Part shown: positions 43,875-51,953 of the stretch, in pieces
How positions within the stretch are numbered: the first letter of the stretch is position 1
Layout: every line of letters begins with the position of its first letter
Assembly: GCA_020073385.1 (NCBI GenBank)
Contig: JAIQFH010000003.1
Coordinates: 124,001-188,000 of the forward strand
Direction: 5' to 3'
Origin: Terriglobia bacterium
GTDB taxonomy: Bacteria; Acidobacteriota; Terriglobia; Terriglobales; Acidobacteriaceae
DNA length: 64,000 bases
The notes under the pieces: model-generated
Seen by the model: only the letters and a program-made list of their open reading frames with translations
Told to the model about the DNA's origin: nothing
The model's database searches: none
Translations under genes and position numbers: made by a program

Positions 43875-45584
43875 ATGTACTTAGGCCGGACATTCCGTTG
43901 GCTAGCCTGGGCGCTATTCGGGCTTATGCTCGCATGGCCTGCGGCAGCTCAGAACGCGGGTCCCGAGCCCCAGTCGACGGACAAACTCCAGGCGCCATCC
44001 CAGGGACCCCCGCGCAAAGGCGTCACTTTTGACGAGTTCGTCGACTCGGCTATCCTGCAGGAACGGCGCCTCACGAAACTGATGCGCAACTTCAAGCCCG
44101 TCGTCGAGACCTACGTACAGGAAGAAAAGCAAGGCGCTGATGGTCAGATCTCGCCAAAAGACGACCACTATTTCTTGAGCCGTCTCGACTTGACTGGCGA
44201 TGCTCCCGCCAACCGAGGATTTGATACCCGCGGGTACTGGAAACACAAAAGAAAGAAGAAGTCGCCCAAGAGTGCGGCGGCTTTCGCCGCAGGCGGCTTC
44301 GCCCAGTCGGTGTTCCCGGACCTGGACCACTTCGACCGTCAGAACTACGCGTTTCAATTCGTCCGCTGGGAGACGCTCGGCGACGTACGTTGCGTGGTGA
44401 TCGATGTGAGTCCGCGTGAGAATGCGAAGAATCGCGGCTTTGTCGGCCGGATCTGGGCCGAGGATCAGAATTTCAACATCGTCCGCTTCACGGGAACCTA
44501 CACGTCAAAGCCGTTTTCCAAACGCTCATTTCACTTCGACAGTTGGCGGCTGAATACTCTGGGCATCATGTGGATGCCTGCGTACGTTTATACGCAAGAG
44601 TCAGACCCACGCGATCCATCCAGCCACGGTTTCTGGTTTAAGGCGCAGACTCGGGTTTGGGGTTATGACCTGGCACATGCAGGAGACCACCGCGAGTATG
44701 CGAAGCCCCTGACGGACAATCCCGCCGGAGTTGATCCCAATCGCCACGAAGCCTCGCAAAATGTGAGCCCTGATTTAACCGTGGGGGGAACCACTTATAC
44801 CCCGGAAGACAATGTCGTGGAGCGGTTGCAGGTCGCCGGACTCATGGCGCCCGATGGCGAGGTCGACCGCATCCTCGAGACCGTGGTCAACAACCTGTTG
44901 ATCGTGAACAATCTTGATCTCGCCGGAGTGCGTTGCCGCGTCTTGCTCACCACGCCGTTGGAGTCGTTCGTCCTGGGCCGAACGATCGTTGTGAGTCGCG
45001 GACTTCTCGACGTATTACCCGATGAAGCCACACTGGCAGCGGTGCTGGCGCACGAGTTGGCTCACGTCGTTTTGCAGCATTCCCTCGGTGCGGAATTTGC
45101 GTCGCAATTCAGTTTGCCTGTTTCGGATCTCGAAATCTTCGCCAGGCTCAACTTCCGTTTCGATCCTGCAAAAGAAGCCGACGCCGACAGGAAGGGCCAG
45201 GAATTATTCTCGAAATCTCCGTATAAAGACAAAGCCACCAGCGTGCCACTTTTTCTGGAAGCGCTGGAGGCTCGCTCCAAGCGATTGCCCGGTTTGTTGC
45301 AAGCACAATTCAGCAACGATTTCGGGAGCAGTCACTTGGTCGGAATGCAAGCGCTCGCTAACCCTTCAATACGTCTTCAACCGAATCAGCCGGATCAGAT
45401 CGCCGCCTTGCCGCTGGGTTCGCGGATCAAGGTCGATCCCTGGTCGGATCGGATCGAGATGCTGAAGAGCAAACCGCCTCTGCTCGAATCGGCGTCGGAG
45501 AATCGACCGTTCGAAGTGTCTCCGTTCTTCCCTTACCTCAAGCGGTTGGAAGAACCAAAACCTCAGGCGAGTGTCAATCCATGA
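43875..45584 (+). CDS. secreted M48-family zinc metallopeptidase
   Basis: An exported 569-aa protein with signal peptide LAWALFGLMLAWPAAAQ. The C-terminal half carries the zinc-binding LAHELAHVVLQH (about residues 390-401) with a downstream glutamate in KEADADRKG, the M48 pattern. The N-terminal ~300 residues (YVQEEKQGADGQISPKDDHYFLSR, then IWAEDQNFNIVRFTGTYTSKP) form a beta-rich region not seen in simple M48 peptidases; its role is unknown. A single N-terminal hydrophobic segment suggests a periplasmic, not HtpX-like, enzyme, perhaps of the BepA-type envelope quality control group. Confidence 0.82.
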   Translation: MYLGRTFRWLAWALFGLMLAWPAAAQNAGPEPQSTDKLQAPSQGPPRKGVTFDEFVDSAILQERRLTKLMRNFKPVVETYVQEEKQGADGQISPKDDHYFLSRLDLTGDAPANRGFDTRGYWKHKRKKKSPKSAAAFAAGGFAQSVFPDLDHFDRQNYAFQFVRWETLGDVRCVVIDVSPRENAKNRGFVGRIWAEDQNFNIVRFTGTYTSKPFSKRSFHFDSWRLNTLGIMWMPAYVYTQESDPRDPSSHGFWFKAQTRVWGYDLAHAGDHREYAKPLTDNPAGVDPNRHEASQNVSPDLTVGGTTYTPEDNVVERLQVAGLMAPDGEVDRILETVVNNLLIVNNLDLAGVRCRVLLTTPLESFVLGRTIVVSRGLLDVLPDEATLAAVLAHELAHVVLQHSLGAEFASQFSLPVSDLEIFARLNFRFDPAKEADADRKGQELFSKSPYKDKATSVPLFLEALEARSKRLPGLLQAQFSNDFGSSHLVGMQALANPSIRLQPNQPDQIAALPLGSRIKVDPWSDRIEMLKSKPPLLESASENRPFEVSPFFPYLKRLEEPKPQASVNP

Positions 45585-45644
45585 TCCAATTTGGTGATCG
45601 AAACTTCTTTGCGACTTTTCCTTCTCTGAAATAATCCCTCTACC

Positions 45645-46004
45645 ATGCCCAAGGTCAACCTCGCCGAGAAGTTTTCCAAGATCTCCGAATACTGGAAGCC
45701 CTACATCGCCGCCGAGCTCAATGGCCAATACGTGAAGCTCGACAAGATTAAGGGCGAGTTCATCTTCCACCACCATGACCACGAAGACGAACTATTCCTC
45801 GTCGTCAAGGGCCGCTTCCGCATGGAGTATCGCGACCATCATGAATGGATCGAGGAGGGTGAGTTTGTGGTGGTCCCGCGCGGTGTGGAGCACAAGCCAG
45901 TCGCCGAGGAAGAGTGTTGGTTCCTGCTGTTCGAGCCCGCCACTACGCTGAATACGGGGAATGTCGTCAATGAGCGCACCCATCGCGAACTGGAGAAGGT
46001 GTAA
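45645..46004 (+). CDS. single-domain cupin protein
   Basis: A 119-aa small beta-barrel with cupin motif 1 FHHHDHEDELFLVVKGRFRMEYRD and motif 2 FVVVPRGVEHKPVAEEECWFLLFEP. The His/Glu residues (HHHDHED, EH) can bind a metal. It matches the DUF861-like or 'cupin domain-containing' group without a known substrate. It follows the peptidase by 60 bp and precedes the glutaredoxin-like gene, so these small genes may be one transcription unit. Confidence 0.85.
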   Translation: MPKVNLAEKFSKISEYWKPYIAAELNGQYVKLDKIKGEFIFHHHDHEDELFLVVKGRFRMEYRDHHEWIEEGEFVVVPRGVEHKPVAEEECWFLLFEPATTLNTGNVVNERTHRELEKV

Positions 46005-46054
46005 GGGGATTCCCCTGCATCCCCTCCTTGGCTCACTGTGGTTAAATCCTGTTG

Positions 46055-46312
46055 ATGGAGATTACGCTCTACACCGCATTCTGGTGTCCCGATTGCCGTA
46101 CGACTAAACGCTTTCTGGCCACACACAATATTCCCTGCAAGGAAATTGACATCGAAACCACGCCCGGAGCCGCCGAGGAGGTCATCCGGGCTACGGGTAA
46201 GCGTGCCATCCCGCAGTTGGTGATCGACGGTCGATGGTTCCAGCCCTATCGCCCAGGTAAAGGATTCCTCTACGAAGAGATGGCAGAACTTCTGGGCATC
46301 GAAAATCCTTAA
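46055..46312 (+). CDS. glutaredoxin-like redox protein
   Basis: An 85-aa thioredoxin-fold protein with the dithiol motif WCPDCRTTKRFL near the N-terminus, then EIDIETTPGAAEEVIRATGKRAIPQLVIDG with the cis-proline (AIPQ). This is the glutaredoxin/NrdH-like size and layout. The track opens at a TTG; the ATG at 46055 is the better start. It could reduce disulfides or mycoredoxin-type substrates; partners are unknown. Confidence 0.85.
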   Translation: MEITLYTAFWCPDCRTTKRFLATHNIPCKEIDIETTPGAAEEVIRATGKRAIPQLVIDGRWFQPYRPGKGFLYEEMAELLGIENP

Positions 46313-46313
46313 A

Positions 46314-46452
46314 GTGTAGGGGCGGACGCCTCGTCCGCCCCGCGAGCAGAGCGAGCGTGCCAGAGCGTCGTTCATCCCAACATTTGTCTTACTGCCAGCA
46401 CCCCTCATTGTGCGCTTCGCGCGCAACCCCGGACGAGGTGTCCGGGGCTACA
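46314..46452 (-). repeat. bipartite GTGTAG...CTACAC palindromic element, copy 5
   Basis: GTGTAGGGGCGGACGCCTCG...AGCGAGCGTGCC, an unrelated centre, then GCGCTTCGCGCGCAACCCCGGACGAGG...GGGGCTACAT. It begins 1 bp after the glutaredoxin stop codon. The rest of the gap to 46607 shows no further ORF. Confidence 0.8.
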
Positions 46453-46606
46453 TGACCAATTCCAACATAACCCCGGTACATCCCCTTCGGTACCGTGGCG
46501 GACTCACTCCTAAAGGGCGAAGATAGCTGCTCCCGGTCCTCCTGCCCTGAGACCCTGGCGTAAAGCCCTGACGGGGTATGGAGTATCGATCGCCACATCG
46601 AAACGT

Positions 46607-47605
46607 ATGGCCGAGACCCAAAACCCGCCCGAACATCCCGACCCTACGCCCAAAACTGAGTCCCAGCCGGAATCGAGTATCGTTTGTGAAAGCTGGCAGC
46701 AGATGATTCAGGGCGTTCTTGCCGTCATGATGCTGGTGGGAGCGGTGGCGATGGTCCACTACTACGGTCCGATGGCAGCACAAGGACTTCCCCCTGACGA
46801 CTTGCAGACACGAGTGCATGAACTGACCGCGGAGGTCGAGCAACTCAGGCAAGAGCAATCGATGCCGGCGGTCGTCTTGAACCGCTACCGCAATTCCATC
46901 GGATACATCTATGGTGTGTACCAGGTAGGATTCCCGAATCATCGGCCAAATATTCGTGCCCGCGTTTCCGGCACCGGATTCCTCGTCGGGAATGGTCTGA
47001 TCGCCACCAATCGCCATGTTGCCGAGCCTTGGTACGGCGACTCCGAAGCGCAGAAACTCATAGATGAAGGAGCCCTCGGTACTATCGAGAGCCTGGTGAT
47101 TTTCTTTCCCGGCTCCCCGACGCCGGTGAACCTCACTCCCGCCTCAGTCTCGAAAACTTCTGATCTCGCGGTGGTCCGAGCCGAGGATGCGAACGCAGTT
47201 CATGCGTTGTCCGTCCTTCCACTCGCGAGATCAACTGGCGCGCCTGGTCAGCTCGTGACTGTGATCGGTTATCCCATGGGCATCGCCGGCATGGTCGCCA
47301 AGTCTCCTTCTGGAATTTACGAGCGCCTTGCCTACCGTCACAACGACATCAACGCGGCCAGTGAACTTGCCGCCCTGTCGCTGATTCGCCCTTCGACGAC
47401 CTGCGGCCACCTCGGCGACGTAGTCGGCGACAAGCTCATTTATGACGCTCCTACCGCCCACGGTGGTAGCGGCGGTCCCGTCTTCAATTCCAAGGGAGAA
47501 GTCATCGGCGTGAATTCCGCCTATATGGACGGTTTCTCCGGCGGCACACTCGGTGTCTCGGTAGATGCTCTCCGCCCCCTGATCGACGAAGCCAACCCCC
47601 GCTAA
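46607..47605 (+). CDS. membrane-anchored trypsin-like serine protease
   Basis: A 332-aa protein with a short acidic/Pro cytoplasmic N-terminus, one transmembrane helix (MIQGVLAVMMLVGAVAMVHYYG, about 33-54), a short coiled coil (VHELTAEVEQLRQEQ), and an S1-type protease domain. The triad is readable: His in ATNRHVAEP (about 136), Asp in SDLAVVRAED (about 186), Ser in HGGSGGPVF (about 287). GTGFLVGNGLIATNRHV is HtrA-like, but no PDZ domain follows. It should act in the periplasm on damaged or specific proteins. Confidence 0.88.
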   Translation: MAETQNPPEHPDPTPKTESQPESSIVCESWQQMIQGVLAVMMLVGAVAMVHYYGPMAAQGLPPDDLQTRVHELTAEVEQLRQEQSMPAVVLNRYRNSIGYIYGVYQVGFPNHRPNIRARVSGTGFLVGNGLIATNRHVAEPWYGDSEAQKLIDEGALGTIESLVIFFPGSPTPVNLTPASVSKTSDLAVVRAEDANAVHALSVLPLARSTGAPGQLVTVIGYPMGIAGMVAKSPSGIYERLAYRHNDINAASELAALSLIRPSTTCGHLGDVVGDKLIYDAPTAHGGSGGPVFNSKGEVIGVNSAYMDGFSGGTLGVSVDALRPLIDEANPR

Positions 47606-47611
47606 ATGATT

Positions 47612-47746
47612 GTGTAGGGGTGGACGCCACGTCCGCTCCGCGAGCGAAGCGAGCGTGTCATCGTTGAGCTCGGCGCTTACCTCAATATCGGCTGTCTTTA
47701 TTGCGCGCTTCTGCGCGCAACCCCGGACGAGGCGTCCGGGGCTACA
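47612..47746 (-). repeat. bipartite GTGTAG...CTACAC palindromic element, copy 6
   Basis: GTGTAGGGGTGGACGCCACGTCC...GCGAAGCGAGCGTG, a variable centre, then GCGCGCTTCTGCGCGCAACCCCGG...CCGGGGCTACAT. It lies between the protease stop codon and the cytochrome gene start. Confidence 0.8.
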
Positions 47747-47788
47747 TTTTGAAGCCATTCTTCTCGCCTGACCCATTACATTATCTGC

Positions 47789-48760
47789 ATGCCCCATCTC
47801 CGTCTGTTGCTGTTCGTCTTCTTCTTGCTTGTTGTTGCCTTCGTCGCCCTTGCCGACACCCCCAGCCAGACCACGCCATATTGGGCGTTCTGCATCAACC
47901 CTGTTACCCCCACTCCGGCGAAGCCCGACGATAACCCCCGCCGCGTTCCCAACAGCAGCGCAGTTTTCACGACTGCCCAAACGCAGGATCTCTTCAATCC
48001 CCCCGACTGGCATCCCCCCGACCACCCGCCGATGCCAGAGATCGTGGTCCACGGCAGAAAGCCGGACGTTTACGCCTGCGGTTATTGTCACTTGCCCAAC
48101 GGCATGGGGCGGCCCGAGAACTCGAGCCTCGCCGGATTGTCCGCGGACTACATCATTCACCAGATGACCGACTTTCGTAGCGGTGCCCGCAAGAGTTCCG
48201 AGCCCCGTCATCTCCCGGTGGCGAACATGATCTCCCGCGAGACCAAAGCAACCAACCAGGAGATCGCCGCGGCAGCAGAATATTTCTCCAAGCTAGAGCG
48301 CAAGATTTGGATCCGCATTGTGGAAACCAGCACCGTGCCGAAAACGCACGTCGCCGGATGGATGCTGGTCGCGGATACTCCTGCTGCCACCGAGCCCATC
48401 GGCCAGCGCATCATTGAAATGCCGGAAGACTTGGAACGCACCGAGTTGCGCGACGACGCGTCAGGATTCGTCGCATACGTCCCCGAAGGCAGCCTCAAGC
48501 GGGGGAAGTGGCTGGTCACCGGCGGAGGCGACGGCAAGATGTCCCCATGTGCCAAGTGTCACGGCCCCGGCCTCCGCGGCAGCGGCAATGTTCCGCCGAT
48601 CGCCGGACGTTCGCCCAGCTACATCGTCCGCCAACTGTTCGATATGAAGTCCGGCGCGCGCTCCGGAGCCCTCTCATTGCAAATGCGCCGACAGGTTGTG
48701 AAGTTGAGCATCGATGACATGATCGCCATCGCGGCGTTTGTATCGTCGCTCAAGCCGTAG
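47789..48760 (+). CDS. two-haem cytochrome c (c4-like tandem)
   Basis: An exported 323-aa cytochrome with signal peptide LLLFVFFLLVVAFVALAD. Two class I haem domains have parallel wording: CGYCHLPNGMGRPENSSLAGLSADYI with a distal M, and CAKCHGPGLRGSGNVPPIAGRSPSYI. Each is followed by a QMTDFRSGARKSS/QLFDMKSGARSG segment, the sign of an internal duplication like cytochrome c4. About 70 residues before the first haem are Pro-rich. It is probably a periplasmic electron carrier. No oxidase or dehydrogenase gene is adjacent. Confidence 0.87.
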   Translation: MPHLRLLLFVFFLLVVAFVALADTPSQTTPYWAFCINPVTPTPAKPDDNPRRVPNSSAVFTTAQTQDLFNPPDWHPPDHPPMPEIVVHGRKPDVYACGYCHLPNGMGRPENSSLAGLSADYIIHQMTDFRSGARKSSEPRHLPVANMISRETKATNQEIAAAAEYFSKLERKIWIRIVETSTVPKTHVAGWMLVADTPAATEPIGQRIIEMPEDLERTELRDDASGFVAYVPEGSLKRGKWLVTGGGDGKMSPCAKCHGPGLRGSGNVPPIAGRSPSYIVRQLFDMKSGARSGALSLQMRRQVVKLSIDDMIAIAAFVSSLKP

Positions 48761-48762
48761 CT

Positions 48763-48805
48763 CCGCGTAGCGCCGGCTGTGGCGGGGGCGTCTCGCCCCG
48801 GCACG
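48763..48805 (+). repeat. post-gene GCCGGC-type element, copy 2
   Basis: GTAGCGCCGGCTGTGGCGGGGGCGTCTCGCCCCGGCAC follows the cytochrome stop by a few bases. Related to elements after 27501 and 51808. Confidence 0.55.
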
Positions 48806-48822
48806 CGGCCGGAGTGAATGTT

Positions 48823-49452
48823 CTAATAATCGACGCGCGTCAGCTTGCTTGCCGCCCTCACCCGAACTGATAAATCCTCTTCTCTCTGAATCCGCTTTCT
48901 CATCAATTCACCCTGTTCTTGCGTGAATAGCAACATTCCTTTCCCGATTTTCTGCACGCTGTCCTCCTGCCATCGCGGCTCCATAATTCCGATTCGCGAA
49001 TGGGAATTGGAACCCAGTAGCAGGTGACCCAGTTCGTGTGCCGAGACGGCACCTAACAATAGCGCGAGGTTAACGTCTCCTTGTTCTTGTTTGAGCCGCT
49101 CGAAGAAGACATCACTATATTGGCCACGCCCATCTTCTCCCAGAAAGGCCTCGCCAAAAACGAAATCGCTCGCGGTGTGACCTGCAGGTACGATATGTAG
49201 CACGAACTCATTGGGCCCGAGGATGCGCCGGCATTCCTCGGTCTCAGCGCAATTCACCCATTGAATCTCAATCCCCGCGGCATCGAACAGTCGTGCCGCT
49301 TCCCGTTCCGCCCGTCTTAGAACCGACGGCTTCACGCCGGCACTATCGTTCACCAGGACCGTTACCCCCGAGCTTTTATCCTGCGCGGTCGCGACGCCGC
49401 CCCATAACAAAACACCCGCGAGAACTAATTCCCACCGACTGCTGAACCCCAT
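48823..49452 (-). CDS. putative secreted metzincin-type metalloprotease
   Basis: A 209-aa exported protein with signal peptide LVLAGVLLWGGVATAQ. It carries SAHELGHLLLGSNSHSRIGIMEP (about 135-157), the extended HEXXHXXGXXH-type zinc site followed by a Met-turn, as in metzincins. Preceding beta-strands (VTVLVNDSAG, then FVLHIVPAGHTASDFVFGEAF) fit a minimal catalytic domain. Similar small proteins are common in Acidobacteriota and their substrates are unknown. It diverges from the wHTH-TolB regulator. Confidence 0.75.
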   Translation of the reverse strand: MGFSSRWELVLAGVLLWGGVATAQDKSSGVTVLVNDSAGVKPSVLRRAEREAARLFDAAGIEIQWVNCAETEECRRILGPNEFVLHIVPAGHTASDFVFGEAFLGEDGRGQYSDVFFERLKQEQGDVNLALLLGAVSAHELGHLLLGSNSHSRIGIMEPRWQEDSVQKIGKGMLLFTQEQGELMRKRIQREEDLSVRVRAASKLTRVDY

Positions 49453-49585
49453 AACCCCACCCTCCGTATCTCCACTAAGGTGGTCGAGCGGGATGGGTGC
49501 CTCAATGCCCGGCGCATGACCGCTGGATGAAACGTGGGTGACAAGCTAAGCTCTGGCACGTCAAACATTTACACAGTGGGATGAC

Positions 49586-51808
49586 ATGGGGAACCGAGCT
49601 ATTAGAATGCTAAACTTGCCGATTGTGGGGAGCACAAACGGCAACGACATAACTTCCACGCGCCGCTTTGGCGTGTTCGAGCTCGATCTGCGCGCCGGAG
49701 AGCTCCGCCGCAATGGCATCAAGGTCAAGCTTCAGGAGCAGCCCTTTCAGGTGCTGACCGAATTGCTGGAGCGCCCCGGGCAAGTCGTCACCCGCGAGGA
49801 ATTGCGCAACCGCCTCTGGCCTGCCGATACCTATGTCGATTTCGACCACAGCCTGAATGCCGCCATCCGGCGTTTGCGCGACACCTTGGGTGATTCCGCT
49901 GAGAATCCCACGTTTGTAGAAACCGTGGCACGCCGTGGATACCGTTTTTTGGCACCCGTTAGCGCTGGTCCGGCAAATGGAGACCACGCTGGCCAAGGAG
50001 AGCTGGCCGCAGTCGTGCCGATCACAGCCCCTCGCCGCCATCATTGGTGGGTTATCGGCGCCGTTGTTGCCGTTGCCCTTGTGCTGATCGGGCTCGCCGT
50101 GGGCTTCTTTCTGGCGCCACGTCCGCCAGCACTTGGTCACATCACGCGCCTCACGGCAAATCCTGCAGGCGATCCGGTTCGCACGGCCGCGATTTCACGC
50201 GACGGGCATCACTTGGCCTTTGCGGATGAAACCGGCTTCTATCTCCGCCAGATTGATACGGGAGAAACTCATCCCATCGCTCTGCCGGAGGAAATGTCGG
50301 CAACCGCGATCAGCTGGGCTCCCGATAACGACCACATGATCGTCGCCTTGGCCGCAACCAATCGCCGACCGAGCCTCTGGGATATTTCCGTCCTCGGCGG
50401 CAGCGCCCGCAGACTTGTCGATGATGGCTCTCAGCCCGCGATCTCGCCGAACGGGAAGCAGATCGCTTTCGTTGCGGGTCAGCCTTTGCACCAGAGGATC
50501 TGGCTCGCAGGACTGAACGGAGAGCCACCGCGCGAACTCCTGGGCGAGGATGGCGACCTTTTTGGGACCATCACCTGGTCGCCCGATGGCACAAAGATCG
50601 CCTACACCACGGCGAAGTTCACCTACGGATACGGTGCCAAGGGCATGATCGCGGTGGCCGATTTGAGCCATCCGCCGATTGCAGATGGGCGCCTGCGGCC
50701 CACCATTGTTCTGTCCCTGACCGGGCTCGATGCTTCCATGGCGTGGACACCAGATGGCCGGTTGGTCTACACCCTCGCGGAATCTCGACCACGCCAGGAG
50801 GACTCGAACCTGTGGTGGATTCGCCTGAATGGTCAGCTCCAGCCAGCCGCAGCCCCGGTGCGCCTCACGAACGATCAAGGAGCGGTGTTCGGGGTTAGCG
50901 CCTCCGGCGACAGCAAGCGCATCGCCTACATCAAGGGCATTCCCCAACCCGACGTCTATGTCGCCAAGCTGCAACCTTCCGGCGCCTTGGAAGAGCCCCA
51001 GCGCCTCACTCTCGATGACCGTCAGGACCTGCCCTATGACTGGACCACCGACAACAAGTCTGTGATCTTCGTCTCCGATCGCACTGGATCCTTCAGCATC
51101 TATAAGCAGCCGATTAACCAGACAGTCCCCGAGTTGTTAATGACCAGCAATCAACAACTGGTGCAGCCGCGATTGAGTCCTGATGGTACGCAAGTTCTTT
51201 ATCTGGTCAATCCCAATCGGGCAGAGGCAGATTTTGAAGTCCCGCTGATGATCGCTCCGCTGGCTGGGGGTGCATCTCGGGAAATAGCCAAGGCCAAGTG
51301 GATCAGCAATCATCAATGTGCCCGCGCGCCCGCCACCGTGTGCATCTACAGCGTAAATACCGACGCCGGTGTCACGTTCTTCCGATTTGATCCATCCCAG
51401 GGACAAGGCACACAGATTTTCCAGCTCAAAGACGATCTCGCCCAACTCTTCAACTGGAGCTTGTCGCCCGATGGCACCATGCTCGCCATCGCCAAAGGAA
51501 AGTGGGGCAACGTTGAACCACGAATTAGCCTGTTCTCTCTGAACGGTGCTCCGGAAAGATCGCTGACAATTCGCGGCTGGCCGGGAATCATGGCTCTCGA
51601 TTGGGCGGCCGACAGCAAGAGCCTGTGGGCGACGACGCCAGGTGACAAGGAGAACACGCTCCTGCGAATTGACCTGCAGGGAAATGCCCGCGCTGTCTGG
51701 CACCCCAAGAACGTGACAGTCAATTGGGCGATTCCCTCCCGCGACGGAAAATATCTGGCCCTCCACGTTCACAGCAGTAGCGCCAACGTCTCGATGCTCG
51801 AGCAGTAA
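49586..51808 (+). CDS. CadC-type winged-helix regulator fused to a TolB-like propeller
   Basis: A 740-aa one-component regulator anchored in the inner membrane. The N-terminus is an OmpR/PhoB-like winged helix (RRFGVFELDLRAGELRRNGIKVKLQEQPFQVLTELLERPGQVVTREELRNRLW, residues 25-105). One transmembrane helix (WVIGAVVAVALVLIGLAVGFFLA, about 153-175) leads to a periplasmic TolB/WD40-like propeller (VRTAAISRDGHHLAFADETG, then PDGTKIAYTTAKF). This layout is a hallmark of Acidobacteriota. Its targets are unknown; the TonB receptor and the metzincin-like gene are its neighbours. Confidence 0.88.
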   Translation: MGNRAIRMLNLPIVGSTNGNDITSTRRFGVFELDLRAGELRRNGIKVKLQEQPFQVLTELLERPGQVVTREELRNRLWPADTYVDFDHSLNAAIRRLRDTLGDSAENPTFVETVARRGYRFLAPVSAGPANGDHAGQGELAAVVPITAPRRHHWWVIGAVVAVALVLIGLAVGFFLAPRPPALGHITRLTANPAGDPVRTAAISRDGHHLAFADETGFYLRQIDTGETHPIALPEEMSATAISWAPDNDHMIVALAATNRRPSLWDISVLGGSARRLVDDGSQPAISPNGKQIAFVAGQPLHQRIWLAGLNGEPPRELLGEDGDLFGTITWSPDGTKIAYTTAKFTYGYGAKGMIAVADLSHPPIADGRLRPTIVLSLTGLDASMAWTPDGRLVYTLAESRPRQEDSNLWWIRLNGQLQPAAAPVRLTNDQGAVFGVSASGDSKRIAYIKGIPQPDVYVAKLQPSGALEEPQRLTLDDRQDLPYDWTTDNKSVIFVSDRTGSFSIYKQPINQTVPELLMTSNQQLVQPRLSPDGTQVLYLVNPNRAEADFEVPLMIAPLAGGASREIAKAKWISNHQCARAPATVCIYSVNTDAGVTFFRFDPSQGQGTQIFQLKDDLAQLFNWSLSPDGTMLAIAKGKWGNVEPRISLFSLNGAPERSLTIRGWPGIMALDWAADSKSLWATTPGDKENTLLRIDLQGNARAVWHPKNVTVNWAIPSRDGKYLALHVHSSSANVSMLEQ

Positions 51809-51812
51809 GAAG

Positions 51813-51874
51813 CGTCAGGCGTAGCGCCGCCGTCCCGGCGGCTGTGGTGGGGGCGTCCCGCCCCCACAAGTTGA
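51813..51874 (+). repeat. post-gene GCCGGC-type element, copy 3
   Basis: GTAGCGCCGCCGTCCCGGCGGCTGTGGTGGGGGCGTCCCGCCCCCAC lies directly after the regulator stop codon. Third copy of this family, again downstream of a plus-strand gene. Confidence 0.6.
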
Positions 51875-51902
51875 ATTCAAACTCGTTGGAGTTTCGGGAA
51901 AT

Positions 51903-51932
51903 AAAAAAGCCGGGAGGCGATCGCCTCCCGGC
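51903..51932 (-). terminator. intrinsic terminator of the TonB receptor gene
   Basis: GCCGGGAGGCGATCGCCTCCCGGC is a 24-bp perfect palindrome, followed on the minus strand by TTTTTTAT. It begins 22 bp beyond the receptor stop codon. Confidence 0.85.
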
Positions 51933-51953
51933 GTCTGTGAATTTCTTGCTAGT

